A DNA stretch of 64,000 nt from Oegoconia quadripuncta (GCA_949316235.1 OX438748.1:32296836-32360835); one strand, 5' to 3'; shown: positions 12,150 through 22,857, counted from the stretch's first letter. The notes: generated from the letters alone by a model not told the origin. Program-made: numbers and translations.

Positions 12150-12510
12150 GACCCTAATTCCGTGGGCGCATACCCTGACCTGCGTGGACACCTTAGCTCC
12201 GTCCTACCTCCAAGGGACTTCCAGCTGTGCAGGCGCAGCGGCGGCTACCACCGAGGGCTCTAAGCGGCACAAATATGCAAACCTTGGCACAGGTTACTAT
12301 TTGTGCCCTTTGGAGTCGAAACCTTAGACCCTTGGGGTCCAGAAGCGCGATGACTTTTTAAAGATGTTGTCACGCTTAAATGACATCTGGAATGACAAAA
12401 GAGCTGCCAGTTACCTCGGGCAGCGAATTAGCCTTGCCATTCAACGGGGTAATGCCGCCAGTCTTTTGAGCACCCTCACTCGGATATGGTCCTCGAACAC
12501 ATTTTCTACA
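12150..12510 (+). pseudogene. LINE relic, family E, upstream of exon 1
   Basis: Reads CVDTLAPSYLQGTSS, then KRHKYANLGTGYYLCPLESK (stop), RLNDIWNDKRAASYLGQRIS and LAIQRGNAAS. The same family as 4990-5305. It ends about 110 bp before host exon 1. Confidence 0.75.
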
Positions 12511-12618
12511 TGTCATAGTTATGGAAAGTAGAGGGCTTGTTAGGGTCTGTTTCCGTGTTTTTGCTTTTTATTAAGCTTATGAATTAATTTTTACTAAAAA
12601 AGAAACATGTTCCATCAG

Positions 12619-12820
12619 ATATGAAGATCAGCACTCCTCGCTTCTCTGGTTCGTCGTGGCTTGCTCTGCGCGCGCTCCGAGGGGCCTACAAACGCGTGCG
12701 ACTACGGCTGCGCGTGCGACCCGAACGCGCTCGCGGCGTGCTCTTATTGACGGGAGAGCACGACGACCTGTCCGGAGATTACCTCGCGCTTTTACTGAGA
12801 AACGGACATGTGGAGCTGAG
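12619..12820 (+). CDS. Laminin-G domain gene, exon 1 of 3 in the window
   Basis: This internal exon encodes about 66 residues forming the N-terminal half of a laminin-G-like beta sandwich: a RFSGSSWLAL opening, a run of basic-hydrophobic strands, then GVLLLTGEHDD and SGDYLALLLRNGHVELR. LamG domains of perlecan, agrin and related matrix proteins show the same order (start strand, G-hLLhxG, GDYLaLxLxxGxVElR). The donor is consensus (GAG followed by GTGAGC at 12821) and leaves two bases of an Arg codon, phase 2. That codon is completed exactly by the exon at 29480. The acceptor is the AG at 12617-12618; an alternative AG at 12630-12631 would shorten the exon by 13 bp and change the incoming phase from 1 to 2. 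GC content and codon use are far above the AT-rich surroundings. The product is probably a secreted basement-membrane protein; the paralogue (perlecan/trol, agrin or another) is not decided. Confidence 0.82.
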
Positions 12821-13262
12821 GTGAGCTACTGGCGCTTCCTGTAGTCTTATTACTGTCAAACACAGCAACTAATATCCATTAAGCTAAGCAACTTGCACGT
12901 GGGTTTAAAGTAAGCTTCTGATGCTTCCTGTAGTCCTGGTACCTTCAAGCAAACGTAGTCAGCAGTTACTTTTACTGGAATTGGAGCAGACTACGTGGAG
13001 TTCAGCAACTGGTGGTTCCTGGTACCATCAAACACAATTAGATGGTTATTTCTTTTACTGTATCCAGGGGCACCGCGCGGTCATGTATATCAGAAGAACG
13101 TTCTGTAATGAATGAACACGTGGAGTCAAAGTGATCTATTATCGCTTCCTGTAGGCTTGGTACTGTTGAAAATATTCATTAGATATTTTTCTTTACTGCA
13201 AAGTTTAAGTGAGCTACTGGCGCTCCCTGTGGTCCTGGTACCGTCAAACACATCGACATGCT
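12805..13262 (+). repeat. Degenerate tandem repeat starting at the exon 1 donor site
   Basis: About five diverged copies of a roughly 90-110-bp unit begin near 12808, 12895, 12990, 13118 and 13200. Shared words are ACGTGGAG, GTGAGCTACTGGCGCTTCCT, GTAGTCCTGGTACC and TCAAACACA. The first copy contains the last bases of exon 1 and its splice donor, so donor-like sequences are repeated downstream in the intron. Confidence 0.7.
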
Positions 13263-13281
13263 TACACGGGTTATGATAATA

Positions 13282-14222
13282 TACAGGGCGTCCCAAAGTT
13301 ATGGGACATGAAGGGGAAGTACCTTAAATATCGTAGATAGTGAATTTTGCTCAAAGAAGACTTTATGTTATTTTTAAAAGTTAGTAATTCTGCATTCATA
13401 GATTTTCTAAAAATTACTTGCTTCGGCTGGGAATCGAACCGACTTAAATGTGAAAAAAAAACACCCTACTTTTATGATGCCAATCGAAAGAATAGCTAAA
13501 AAATAATAACTCTGCCTAAGTAACATAGTATTTTAAAAGAAAGGAACAACATAAAATGATTGAGTCAAATTTCAAGAAAGTTATTTATTGCCGACGACGT
13601 TCGAAAAGTAGCGATATTATCATTCCAAAGATAGCATTGATTATTCGTAAATAAGTACCCACTTCATAAAATAGGTACTAACATAGTTTTCCTTATTATA
13701 AGTGCACGTGTAGATGAAATGATAAAACGAGGCGAGTTGCAAACAGAATTGTGCCATATCACATCGAGTGTTCACCATAAAATGATTAGAAAATCAACAG
13801 GCAGCGGGCTCATTAAAAGATTGGCGATTTGCGTAAGACAAGAGGGATCACATTTTGAGCATTTAATTAATTAATTTACAAAAAAATACCTACTTAATTG
13901 ACTACGGCAGTTTCATGTATGTTTTTTATTTGATTAAAATGATTAATTTCACGTTGTTCCTTTCTTTTAAAATACTATGTTACTTAGGCAGAGTTATTAT
14001 TTTTTAGCTATTCTTTCGATTGGCATCATAAAAGTAGGGTGTTTTTTTTTTCACATTTGAGTCGGTTCGATTCCCAGCCGAAGCAAATAATTTTTAGAAA
14101 ATCTATGAATGCAGAATTACTAACTTTTAAAAATAACATAAAGTCTTCTTTGAGCAAAATTCACTATCTACGATATTTAAGGTACTTCCCCTTCATGTCC
14201 CATAACTTTGGGACGCCCTGTA
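13282..14222. mobile_element. Hairpin MITE with 269-bp inverted repeats
   Basis: The left arm 13282-13550 and right arm 13954-14222 are nearly perfect inverted copies beginning TACAGGGCGTCCCAAAG. TA lies on both sides. The 403-bp middle shows no ORF or known motif. Each arm contains a GGTTCGATTCCCAGC word like a Pol III B-box. A transcript would fold into a long double-stranded RNA. Confidence 0.88.
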
Positions 14223-15494
14223 TAAATGACCAGTGAGGAAGCAGCTCACGTGTTAGAGAGTATTCTGATCACTACTTGCCCATAAAACCTGCCAAGTAGC
14301 ATTTCAGCCTTGGCGACTCCTATGACCCATCTTAAAGCCATTTGCAGATCAAATAACTGAAGTAGCTTTAAAAATTTGAACCTTGCCGCCAACTTTGAGC
14401 TTTATCCGTTAAATAGCCTATAAAACTGTCAACCTATTGCCCCGGCAGCTACACTGTATAAAACAAATCCAATTACAAACGGCCGTTGAACAGGCAATAA
14501 AAATAATACTTACGTCCCCTAAAATGGCAATTGTGGAAGATTAAAAACAATAAACAACGCCATCTAGCGGGCGTGGCGCGTATTAATGTGTAATGAGGTG
14601 TGAGTACGGGTTCGTTAATGAGAGAGTGATTATGTGGTATCTGTTGCAGTTACTAATGTTGAGATTTTACAGCCCGATAATGTCGTGGGTCATTCTCAAT
14701 TGCCGAGGGAAATTTTGGGCAAAATAATTTCTTGTCATACTTTCTATTTGCCTAATGAAGACGTCGAGGTTACCGTTAGACCATGACCATATTGAAGAGA
14801 GGGTTAAGTTTTTCACGCGTATCTATACATAATGTAATTGGGAACACTTTATTCCCTCCTATAGCGCTGATGGATTTTAATTAATGAGGTAACCTTAGAT
14901 CGTTATGACAGTCCAAGTGTTGTAGGATAGATTACGTCACAAAAATGTAAACCACTTATTCTAATTCGCATAAATAGCAATGACATTATTTGTCACCGAA
15001 ACATTGTGGCTATTTCGTTTTAAACGTTTTGACATTTGTACGTTTTGACACTCGTCATAAAGACCGTTAACCAATTCGTCCACTGGACATTTTGTCACGT
15101 TGACGACTCAGTCCCGGAATGCTTGCAACTGATTGGCTGTCAACTATTGTCAGTTTATAGATAACCATTCAATAGCGAGAAATGAATTAATAGCGTTTGT
15201 CATTATAGAAACGTATGCCACTTTTCTAAGGAGTTACAAAACTAAGAGTTGTATTGAAGGTACCTACACCAACCCCATACGGTCACTAATCTAAATTTAT
15301 TAGCAATAAATGCCTTTAGCAAATGACTGTGAAATCGAATCACTGCTACTAATTCGGTATAACCTCAATCAGTGCTTCACAATATAAAGCCCCTTTATCC
15401 TGATAGTAATAATGGTTCAATCCAGACCACGGAACTAATTAACTAGGGTGCAAGTCGAACGACCTCCGGATGAAGCGTTATCGATTTCGGAGTA
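14223..15494. other. Unassigned intron sequence
   Basis: AT-rich; no repeat, exon or RNA gene recognised. Confidence 0.45.
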
Positions 15495-15660
15495 TAACAC
15501 CAAATGGTATACCTAGTAATCAGATTTGTTGAAAATAACCAGCTGTTGGCAATATTGGCATACATTTTGATTTTACACTGGGTTCCGGCTCATATAGAAC
15601 TTTTCGGCAATGAAGCGGCTGATAAGTTTGTAAAACAGGTTTTAGGAGCGGTGTGTCTTG
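15495..15660 (+). pseudogene. LINE RNase H relic
   Basis: Reads LHWVPAHIELFGNEAADKFV, the last RNase H motif (WVPAHxGxxGNExAD) of jockey/I/R1-type LINEs. No other domain remains. Confidence 0.72.
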
Positions 15661-15884
15661 TGCGATATCTTACCAAACTATTTCGAAGTTCTTCATAAAT
15701 GTTAACGTAAACATGCCCATGATTGGAAAGTTTACTTATTGAAAGATCAATGAGCAAAGGCAGTTTCAGTATTCAGTATGTATAATGCCGTATCAAAGTG
15801 AAAGTAAAAAATGCTTTACTTTGTAGACACACAGGGTACACTTATAGTCAGAATTTTTTTTTTTTAAGCTAGTGTTGTTCGAAA

Positions 15885-15990
15885 AGCAATTTTCCTCTGA
15901 GAAAAATAAGCAAGAAACTCGAGGGGTTGCTCTTTTAAAAACAGGTTTTTATCTTTATTGTAGACTAAACTGGTACAGAAATATGCATTG
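15885..15990 (-). repeat. LINE family D fragment
   Basis: AATAAGCAAGAAACTCGAGG and GGTTGCTCTTTTAAAAACAG in inverse orientation. Confidence 0.55.
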
Positions 15991-16105
15991 TATATAAAAT
16001 GCACAAAGGCGAGCTTAACTCCGATAGAGTTTTCTACCATATTACAAAAAGGTTTTTATATTTCATTATTAATTGTAATATAGTCTAGCATATAAACGAG
16101 ATGTT

Positions 16106-16465
16106 ATGTCTAGGGATGATTATCATCTAAATAATATGTTTTCATATTGGATGATCACAATCTCACAGCATTTTGAAGGAAAATTTAAAGAAGTAAGCGC
16201 TCTTACATTTTATACACAGTATTTCAAAAGTTTGAATAACTACCAAAAAATTAAAAATCATGCAGCACGTATTCTGTGTAGTGTGTAGTACCTATTTATG
16301 TGAGCAGACATTTTCCGTCATGAAAATAAATAAGAACAAACATCGCACAAGACTTACGAATGAACGTCTCCAATCAATTCTTAAAACAACCACGAATATG
16401 ATACCTGACATCAATGAGCTTGTCAAAAACAAAAGAAGTTATGTATCTGGATCCTCGAGGTAAAG
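16106..16465 (+). pseudogene. hAT transposase C-terminal relic
   Basis: Two frames overlap near 16280. The second reads STYLCEQTFSVMKINKNKHR, then TRLTNERLQSILK and PDINELVKNKRSYVSGSS. This resembles the C-terminal dimerisation region of hAT transposases of the ZBED5/GTF2IRD2-like group (YhCEqhFShMk, RSRLTDExL). The frameshift and missing N-terminus make it a pseudogene. Confidence 0.72.
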
Positions 16466-16989
16466 ATATTACCCTCTTTTTTTCCTTTGTAACAACTGTA
16501 TAACTAAATAAATAAAGATGTTTTTTTTTTTAATTTGAATCTGGTCCGACACTTTCTAAATCTAATATATGGCCCTCTGCAAAGAGTTTGACACCTCTGT
16601 TCTAGACAGTTGGGAGGATTTTTGTAAGAGTAAGTTATTATTTTGTAGCTGTTGCATTTTTTCTCGTTTAATAACAATTTTATTCATTCTGCCTACCCTA
16701 TGACAAAACGCTAAGCACGGCAATGCATAAAGCAAGCGACCATAGTAAATATTTTTAATTTATATCTAGTAGTACTCTATCCATGTGCTAAATTACCAAT
16801 AGGAAGTAAGGATCGTTCGCTTACTGGATTACCATTTAGTAAGAAATTGTAAAGAAATGGACATTTCTTTTCTTAATTTTCAATTTATGTCATACCTTTC
16901 TTTACATACAACACATTCCTTTATTTCTATACTGTACTCATATTATCATTTACACTAATCCAGCATTGTTTTTTTATTTATGTTGCACT

Positions 16990-17215
16990 TGTACCTATAA
17001 GCCTCCTCGGGTAATAGCTGAAAATCAGTGTTTTCTTCTTTGGGCAATCTCACACACTGAGCTGTGACCCATTTGTCCTACTGCAGCACACATATGCTTT
17101 AGTTGTTCTGTACCTAGTACTTACCTTTTAAGTTCTTTTAAGAAATACTCTTTAAGCTTTATGTATGTGTGTGATTGGAGTAACAAATAAACGATTTATC
17201 TAACATCTATTTATC
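16990..17215 (+). repeat. LINE T2 3' end
   Basis: CACACACTGAGCTGTGACCC, CTACTGCAGCACACATATGC and a final AAATAAACGATTTATCTAAC with ATCT repeats. Confidence 0.68.
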
Positions 17216-17436
17216 TACCTTAAGGGGTATATACAAGGTAAACCGAATTACGCTACTCCGAAGAACGGTTCGCCGAAGAACGGTTAACCGAAATCCGAGT
17301 ACATTGCGGAGCTTGTTCATAGACTAATGAATCTACTAGATTCCGGACTTGACTTATTAAATACATAATGTTTTTTAATGTTCATTATGCATAACTGGTC
17401 AGCACCTAACCTCAATCACAGCCGACCTGTACAAGA

Positions 17437-17830
17437 TCTTTTTTTTATGCACAACGGGTTGGTACTTGACCTCAATCATACCTGATGTTAAGTGAAGATG
17501 AGGTCGAAGGTGGAAGCGTACTGACCCGGACACCCTAACACATTTGGGGGACTGGCTAACTTATCTCTGACAACCGGAACACAACAATGCTATTCACATT
17601 GTTGATGTCGAAGGTGGAAGCGTACTGACCCGGAAACCCCAACACATTTGGGGGACTGGCTATCTTATCTCTGACAACCGGAACACAACAATGCTATTAA
17701 CATTGCTGCTTGGCGGCAGATTTACGTAGATAAGATGGTGGTAGCTAGCCAGGCGGACATTTAAAATGCCCTACCACCAACCAAACCGAGTACTTAAACA
17801 TGTACCCCGCTGGGGATCGAATAATATCTA
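17437..17830 (-). repeat. SINE-A copy with an internal duplication
   Basis: The - strand SINE-A runs from tail (ATGCACAACGGGTTGG at 17447) to the tRNA-like head (GATCCCCAGCGGGG near 17815). A segment of about 100 bp (GTCGAAGGTGGAAGCG through ACAATGCTATT) is present twice in tandem. Confidence 0.85.
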
Positions 17831-18375
17831 CAAATGGAAAATATTTACCTACCTAAGCCCTTTACATCAAGTACTAAAAGCAGAATATTCTAAAACTGTA
17901 CCTATTCTGAAAGTGGCAGATACTAAACCGAAACAGCATAAATATTTCAGTGATTCAAACCAGAATATATAAGTAGACAGACTGACAGGGAGTGCTGACG
18001 TTTAGAACTGTTGGGGCGGAATAAACGATAATGTTAAGGTACCAAAATGGATGAGGGTAGCACCGACGTCGAATCGTATTAATTTGTAGTTACATTCTAA
18101 ATTAAAAGCGTATAAAACATAAACCTTCTTTACAGTCGGACTTCCCATTTTTGGACTGAAATAAAATAGTTTATTCACTACTTAAAACACATAACAATAG
18201 GTACATTACAATTTACATTATTAGAAATCAACATTGTTAGGAGCTGTTAAGAACTAACAAAATAACAACTAGGCTATGATATACATATATATTGCTAAGT
18301 GTGCAGCAGTAGTGAATGGGTAACGACTCAGCATAATGCTTCGCTCAAAGAGCGAGGCTCTGGTTGTCTGTCGCA

Positions 18376-18702
18376 CCCGCCTCCGTGGCTCAATGTAAAC
18401 AACGTTGGGTTTACGATTCGGAGGTCGCGGGTTCAATCCCCAGCGGCGTTTAAGTACTCGGTTTGGTGGGTGGTAGGGCTTTTAAATTTAAAATGGCTAG
18501 CTGCCACCATCTTATCTAAATCTGCCGCCATGCAACAATGTTAATAGCATTGTTGTGTTCCGGTTGTCAGAGATAAGATAGCCAGTCCCCCAAATGTGTT
18601 GAGGTTTCCGGGTCAGTACGCTTCCACCTTCGACCTCATCTTCACTAAACATCAGGTGTGATTGAGGTCAAGTACCAAACCGTTGTGCATAAAAAAACCC
18701 CG
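18376..18702 (+). repeat. SINE-A, full-length copy
   Basis: The head CCTCCGTGGCTCAATG carries an A-box-like start and a B-box-like GGGTTCAATCCCC. The body has CTCGGTTTGGTGGGTGG, CTGCCGCC and GTTCCGGTTGTCAGAG. The end reads CTTCACTAAACATCAG and TTGTGCATAAAAAAA. Derived from a tRNA-like Pol III gene; not a functional tRNA. Confidence 0.9.
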
Positions 18703-18824
18703 TATTGGCGTGAGAAACTACATCAGTAGCCTATGAAATTATTATAGATTTATATAAGATATTTTGCATAATTAAAAGGTATTTTGTTAGTGACGAAGTG
18801 TGACGATATGTGACCGTCTACCTT

Positions 18825-19127
18825 TAGTAGGCCCAGTGCAGAGTACCACTGTTGATCCTGGCTTACAGGAGTTATAGTGGGAGGAGAGCGGAGCTGGGAT
18901 CTGCAGTAGTAGCGTGCAGTAAATTGTGTTGTGCTTAAAATTACTATAACACTATATGTATATACTGAGCTATGACCCATTTGTACTGCTGCAGCACACA
19001 CACGCGTTAGCGTTACAATATTGTGTTATTGTTGTTGATGTATTACCTTATCTGTATATCAATATGTACAAGCTAAATGTATGTGTGTGACTGTGGAAAC
19101 AAATAAAGGCTTTATCTATCTATCTAT
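18825..19127 (+). repeat. LINE T2 3' end with (TATC)n tail
   Basis: GAGTACCACTGTTGATCCTG, CTGAGCTATGACCCATTTGT, then AATAAAGGCTTTATCTATCT. Confidence 0.75.
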
Positions 19128-19540
19128 AAGCATTTGAGGTCAAAGGTCGTGACTTTATGTAGGTATATATGTGTAGGCATTTGACAACTCATGCCCATCA
19201 CAGCCGCCAGAGAATCGTCGTAACGATGCAATGATCACGTAGGTACCTAATAATACCTTGAATAAAACCTCTTACATTCTCTCAGATTTCTCCCCTTCGC
19301 TAATCCGTCTCGTCCTCCCCAAGGATTTCTGAGGCTTAAATATAAATCCCGGCGGTTATTCACCGCTCAGATGTTGATGAGAAAAAATGAGGACGCCAAA
19401 GTCTGATAGAATAGATAATCAATAGATGAATAGCTTGATTAGGCGTTGTCTGCACGAGGCAGCGCGATTTTGGCGAACTATTGGTATGATATATAATCTA
19501 TAGAGTGAGTAATAAAATAATAAAATGGAAAGGAAGCAAT
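19128..19540. other. Unassigned intron sequence
   Basis: No feature recognised up to the LINE target duplication at 19541. Confidence 0.45.
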
Positions 19541-20347
19541 GGTGAAAATGGCTTTTTTAGACGTCTGTCGCGCGCTCTCTCGATCGTTCGTTCGTTCGTC
19601 TCGCTGTGCTGTGCTCCGTGCTCCGTGCATCGTGCATCGTGCTGCGCTCGCCGCCTGCTGCTCTTCCGCGCCGTGTCGTCCGTCGTGCCGCACAACCGCG
19701 TCGCGCTCACCCCGCGCCGGTCTACATCCGTGCTTCCGCGACGGTAGCGCCACTCCGCGGCCGGCCGCGTCGACTGTTTAACGTCGTATACGTTATTGCG
19801 CATAGGGACCGCCGCGCAGTTTTCACTGTGGGTTCTAGGTCCCTTTTGTTTCACGCGAATTCGTGCATCGTTGCAAATCCGCTCCTAGCGGTGGTCGCCC
19901 TGACAGACACCCCTTAGGCAGGGGAAAACAGTGTCTCGGGCAGGAGGCCGACCCGAGCCTCGTGGTTCCCCTTCTGGGAAACACACTTTCGGAAGGCGTT
20001 AGCGTACGGCCTTGGGGGGTCTCCTAGTCGTGCGCTAATTGCGTCCGCCCTACCAACCACCCATCCCACCCTCCTATCCACGTGGTGTTGTTTGGGCGTC
20101 TGCCGGGACCGCTCCCGGCCGGCTACCCTCTCGCCTCGGGCTGCTAGGGCTTTACACCCTCCGCACATTGAGATTGGCGGAGGACCACGACACACCTGAG
20201 TGTTAGGGCCCACCTAGGTCACTCAACCTCCCCGCCTCACCCGGCCGGGAGGGTACCTACACATCCGCGGGCAATCCCACCCGTCGGACCCCGCGCTTCA
20301 CGCACTTTGCGCTTCACGCACCCTCTCTCTTTTTGAATTTTTTCAAA

Positions 20348-21841
20348 ATGTCCCACCTACTCGAGATGGTCGCCGTCAAGTCCATCATGACCCACCTTCT
20401 TCGAAACCACCCCCACGTCTGTGTCGAACTCAAGGAGTCTCCTCACTTCGCCCACCTACTCGAGGCTGCTGAAAAAAGCATAGCCAAATCCGATGAGCAT
20501 ACCAAACGGCTCACCCGCGACCGCTCGCCCCTCAGGCACACCTCCTCATCCCCTGAGGCTGGACCGTCAAGCTCCCCCGCGAGCAAGGACGTCGTAGCCT
20601 CAGAAGAAGAAAACGACTGTACCGATTCGTATGAATCCCTTTCGGACTCGTACTGCACCTCCATGGATGAGGACGAGTTCATCCCGGTCACCAAGACCAA
20701 GCGGCAAAAGAGGCGGCGTAACGCCAAATCTGCTGTCTCCTCCTCTTCTTCGTCAGCGCAGCCTCCTAAAAAGAGCGCTGCGGCCAACACCCCCCCGCCC
20801 TCAGCGGAGCCGATGGACACTAGTGCCATCCCGCCCCCCGCCCCTCAGGCCGCCCGCTCCACTCGCCCGCCTCCTGTAATAGTACAGGATAAGGCCAAGT
20901 GGGGCCGTCTATCTGCTCTTCTTAATGAAAAGAAGATAGCTTTCACCCACGCCCGTTCGACCCCTCAGGGTATCAAAGTCGAGGTACCTACCTCCGACGA
21001 ACACCGTCGCCTCACGACCCTCCTCAAAGCCGAAGCCATCGGCTTTCATACGTATGCCCTAGAGGCGGAACGCGTCTTCCGCGCGGTCATACGCGGAGTG
21101 CCAAAGGAGCTGGACTCCAAGGATATCTTGGAGGACCTCCAGGCGCAGGGCTTCCCCGCTTCCGAAGTACACAGGATGTACAATGGCCGCACCAAAACAC
21201 CATACGACATGGTGCTGGTCATTCTCCCCATGACCCATGTAGGCAAATCAGTCGCCAGCAAGCTGAAGACTGTTTGCAACCTCTCCGGCCTCACCGTAGA
21301 GCCCCCCAATCGCAAAGGCCCCCCGGGCCAATGCCACCGTTGTCAGCTTTACGGGCACTCTGCCCGTAATTGCTTTGCCACTCCAAGGTGCGTCAAGTGC
21401 CTCGGAGACCACGGCACAACCGACTGCCCCCGCCCTAAAGTTAGGGAGGAGTGCACCGAGCCGCCGAGCTGCGTCTTGTGCGGAGCCACTGGGCACCCCG
21501 CGAATTACCGCGGATGCCCGATGGCTCCTCGCAGGAACCGCGTTGCGGCTGGGCGCACCCCTGCCCAAACTAAATCGCCGCCGCGCCCACTCATGTCCAT
21601 TGGAGTGACCAAACCCAATTTTCCCCCGCTAAAGCCTACAAGTTATATGCCGCCACCGGCTGTAGCTGACCTGCGCCCCTCATGGGCAAATGTCGCCGCC
21701 CCCTCCCCACTTCAAACTCGCCCTGCTACTCAGCAGCTCGCGAGCCCAAATTACCTCGGCTCACCGGCTTCCCCGGCAAAGCAAACCCCCGCGAATAACC
21801 GCCCCCCCCTGCCCCTCTGGCCGAAGACGATTTATCGTTAG
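20348..21841 (+). CDS. LINE ORF1 nucleic-acid-binding protein with three zinc knuckles
   Basis: The ATG at 20348 gives 497 residues. The first 170 are Ser/Pro-rich and acidic (DCTDSYESLSDSYC region) with a basic KTKRQKRRR stretch that could be a nuclear signal. Residues about 180-320 match the pattern of the PRE_C2HC domain that precedes zinc knuckles in jockey-clade ORF1 (VIRGVPKELDSKDILEDL, then MVLVILP). Three knuckles follow from residue 329: CX2CX4HX4C, CX2CX3HX4C and CX2CX4HX6C, the classical jockey-type trio. The Pro-rich C-terminal part ends shortly after an 8-C run near 21801-21808. Just past that run a second frame stays open to 21999 and reads like a helical continuation, so the last roughly 50 residues were probably lost by a one-base slip. 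The product would coat LINE RNA and assist reverse transcription. Confidence 0.9.
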   Translation: MSHLLEMVAVKSIMTHLLRNHPHVCVELKESPHFAHLLEAAEKSIAKSDEHTKRLTRDRSPLRHTSSSPEAGPSSSPASKDVVASEEENDCTDSYESLSDSYCTSMDEDEFIPVTKTKRQKRRRNAKSAVSSSSSSAQPPKKSAAANTPPPSAEPMDTSAIPPPAPQAARSTRPPPVIVQDKAKWGRLSALLNEKKIAFTHARSTPQGIKVEVPTSDEHRRLTTLLKAEAIGFHTYALEAERVFRAVIRGVPKELDSKDILEDLQAQGFPASEVHRMYNGRTKTPYDMVLVILPMTHVGKSVASKLKTVCNLSGLTVEPPNRKGPPGQCHRCQLYGHSARNCFATPRCVKCLGDHGTTDCPRPKVREECTEPPSCVLCGATGHPANYRGCPMAPRRNRVAAGRTPAQTKSPPRPLMSIGVTKPNFPPLKPTSYMPPPAVADLRPSWANVAAPSPLQTRPATQQLASPNYLGSPASPAKQTPANNRPPLPLWPKTIYR

Positions 21842-21999
21842 TTTGCCGCTTCGCCAGCGTCTTCAACGCTGCCGAAATCGCGGAGCTCGCCCGACAGCTC
21901 AGGGCCACCGACGGCAAGCCGGAAGATCGGCTGGCTGTCGCTATCAACCACTCGAGATTGATCGCCTCAATCTCAAATTTCAACGCGAACGCCACTTAG
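21809..21999 (+). pseudogene. Frameshifted C-terminal remnant of LINE ORF1
   Basis: In the frame one base away from ORF1, an open stretch reads AEDDLSLVCRFASVF, then AEIAELARQLRA and ends ISNFNANAT before a TAG at 21997-21999. Its helical composition resembles the end of jockey-type ORF1 proteins. The preceding run of C residues is the obvious place for an insertion or deletion. A programmed shift cannot be excluded. Confidence 0.6.
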
Positions 22000-22362
22000 G
22001 CGTTCACCCACCGTAAACATGTTCACACTACAAACGACACTCTATACTCGCCGGTGAGTATAGATCCGCGTCTTTGTCACACCCTAGAGTCACCGCGATT
22101 TTTAGTACGACTAAGGTCGCCTAGGCCTTTCACTGTTTGTCACTAAACATACCTATGTATAGCACACTACAATTAGCTTTTTTCCAAATTCAAAATTGTG
22201 TGTCGGAGAGTTTCTTGCGTCGTTTCTTCTCTCTGACTATACACATTACGAAGCGATGGTAATCAAGTCTCTAAACTCCCCCATGCAACGCCCTAAGCCG
22301 AGGTTCGAGCCCTGCGTGGGCACCCTTAGGCGTCGGTTGCAAACATCTACTTTTCGTCCTGT

Positions 22363-22478
22363 TGCATGCAGTCAGGGTGCGCTTCGCGCACCATGACTGC
22401 ATGCAAGAGTTTGGGCAGAGCGCTATCGCGCTCACCCCACCGCCCGGTTAAGCTGAAAAAGTCCTTAGGACTATCAGC
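22363..22478 (+). other. Three consecutive hairpins in the LINE 3' region
   Basis: Stem 1 pairs 22363-22382 with 22386-22405 (20 bp, one mismatch, 3-nt loop). Stem 2 pairs GAGCGC 22418-22423 with GCGCTC 22428-22433. Stem 3 pairs GCTGA 22452-22456 plus AGTCCT 22460-22465 with AGGACT 22467-22472 plus TCAGC 22474-22478. They lie 14 bases before the poly-A tail and may be what the borrowed reverse transcriptase recognises. Confidence 0.75.
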
Positions 22479-22597
22479 GAGTTCCAGTCTACAAAAAAAA
22501 AAAAAAAAAAAAGGTGAAAATGGTCGGGAATGAGTTGTAGAAATATTTTGTGATTTAAGGATTGCAAAAATGTAAGTATAAAATCAGACGTGGCTAG

Positions 22598-22857
22598 TGC
22601 GATCCCCAGCGGGGTACAAGTTTAAGTACTCGGTTTGGTTGGTGGTAGGGCAATGTCCGCCTGGCTAGCAACCACTATCCTATCTATCTCTGCCGCCAAA
22701 CAGCAATGTTAATAGCATTGTTGTTTTCCGGTTGTCAGAGACAAGATAGCCAGTTCCCCAAATATTTTGGTTTCCGGGTCAGTACGCTTCCACCTTCGGC
22801 CTCATCTTCACTTAACATCAGGTACGTTTGAGGTCAAATGCTAACCCGTTGTGCGCA
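22598..22857 (+). repeat. SINE-A, 5'-truncated
   Basis: Starts at GATCCCCAGCGGGGTAC within the tRNA-like head and continues to CCCGTTGTGCGCAT. It lies about 85 bp after the ORF1-only LINE. Confidence 0.85.

Larger units (their letters stand above)
19552..22512 (+). mobile_element. ORF1-only jockey-type LINE insertion
   Basis: A GC-rich island with a long 5' leader, one ORF, a structured 3' region and a 20-A tail (22493-22512). The 11-bp sequence GGTGAAAATGG directly precedes it (19541-19551) and directly follows the poly-A (22513-22523), a target-site duplication of LINE-type retroposition. No endonuclease or reverse transcriptase frame exists between the ORF1 end and the tail (about 0.5-0.65 kb). 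The whole 2961-bp unit seems to have moved without ORF2, as a non-autonomous LINE derivative depending on another element's reverse transcriptase. Confidence 0.88.

Noticed and set aside
19498..20213. Several ORFs in the LINE 5' leader
   Set aside because: High GC leaves many frames open on both strands; none shows a domain.
20443..20829. 128-codon antisense ORF
   Set aside because: Shadow of LINE ORF1 on the opposite strand.
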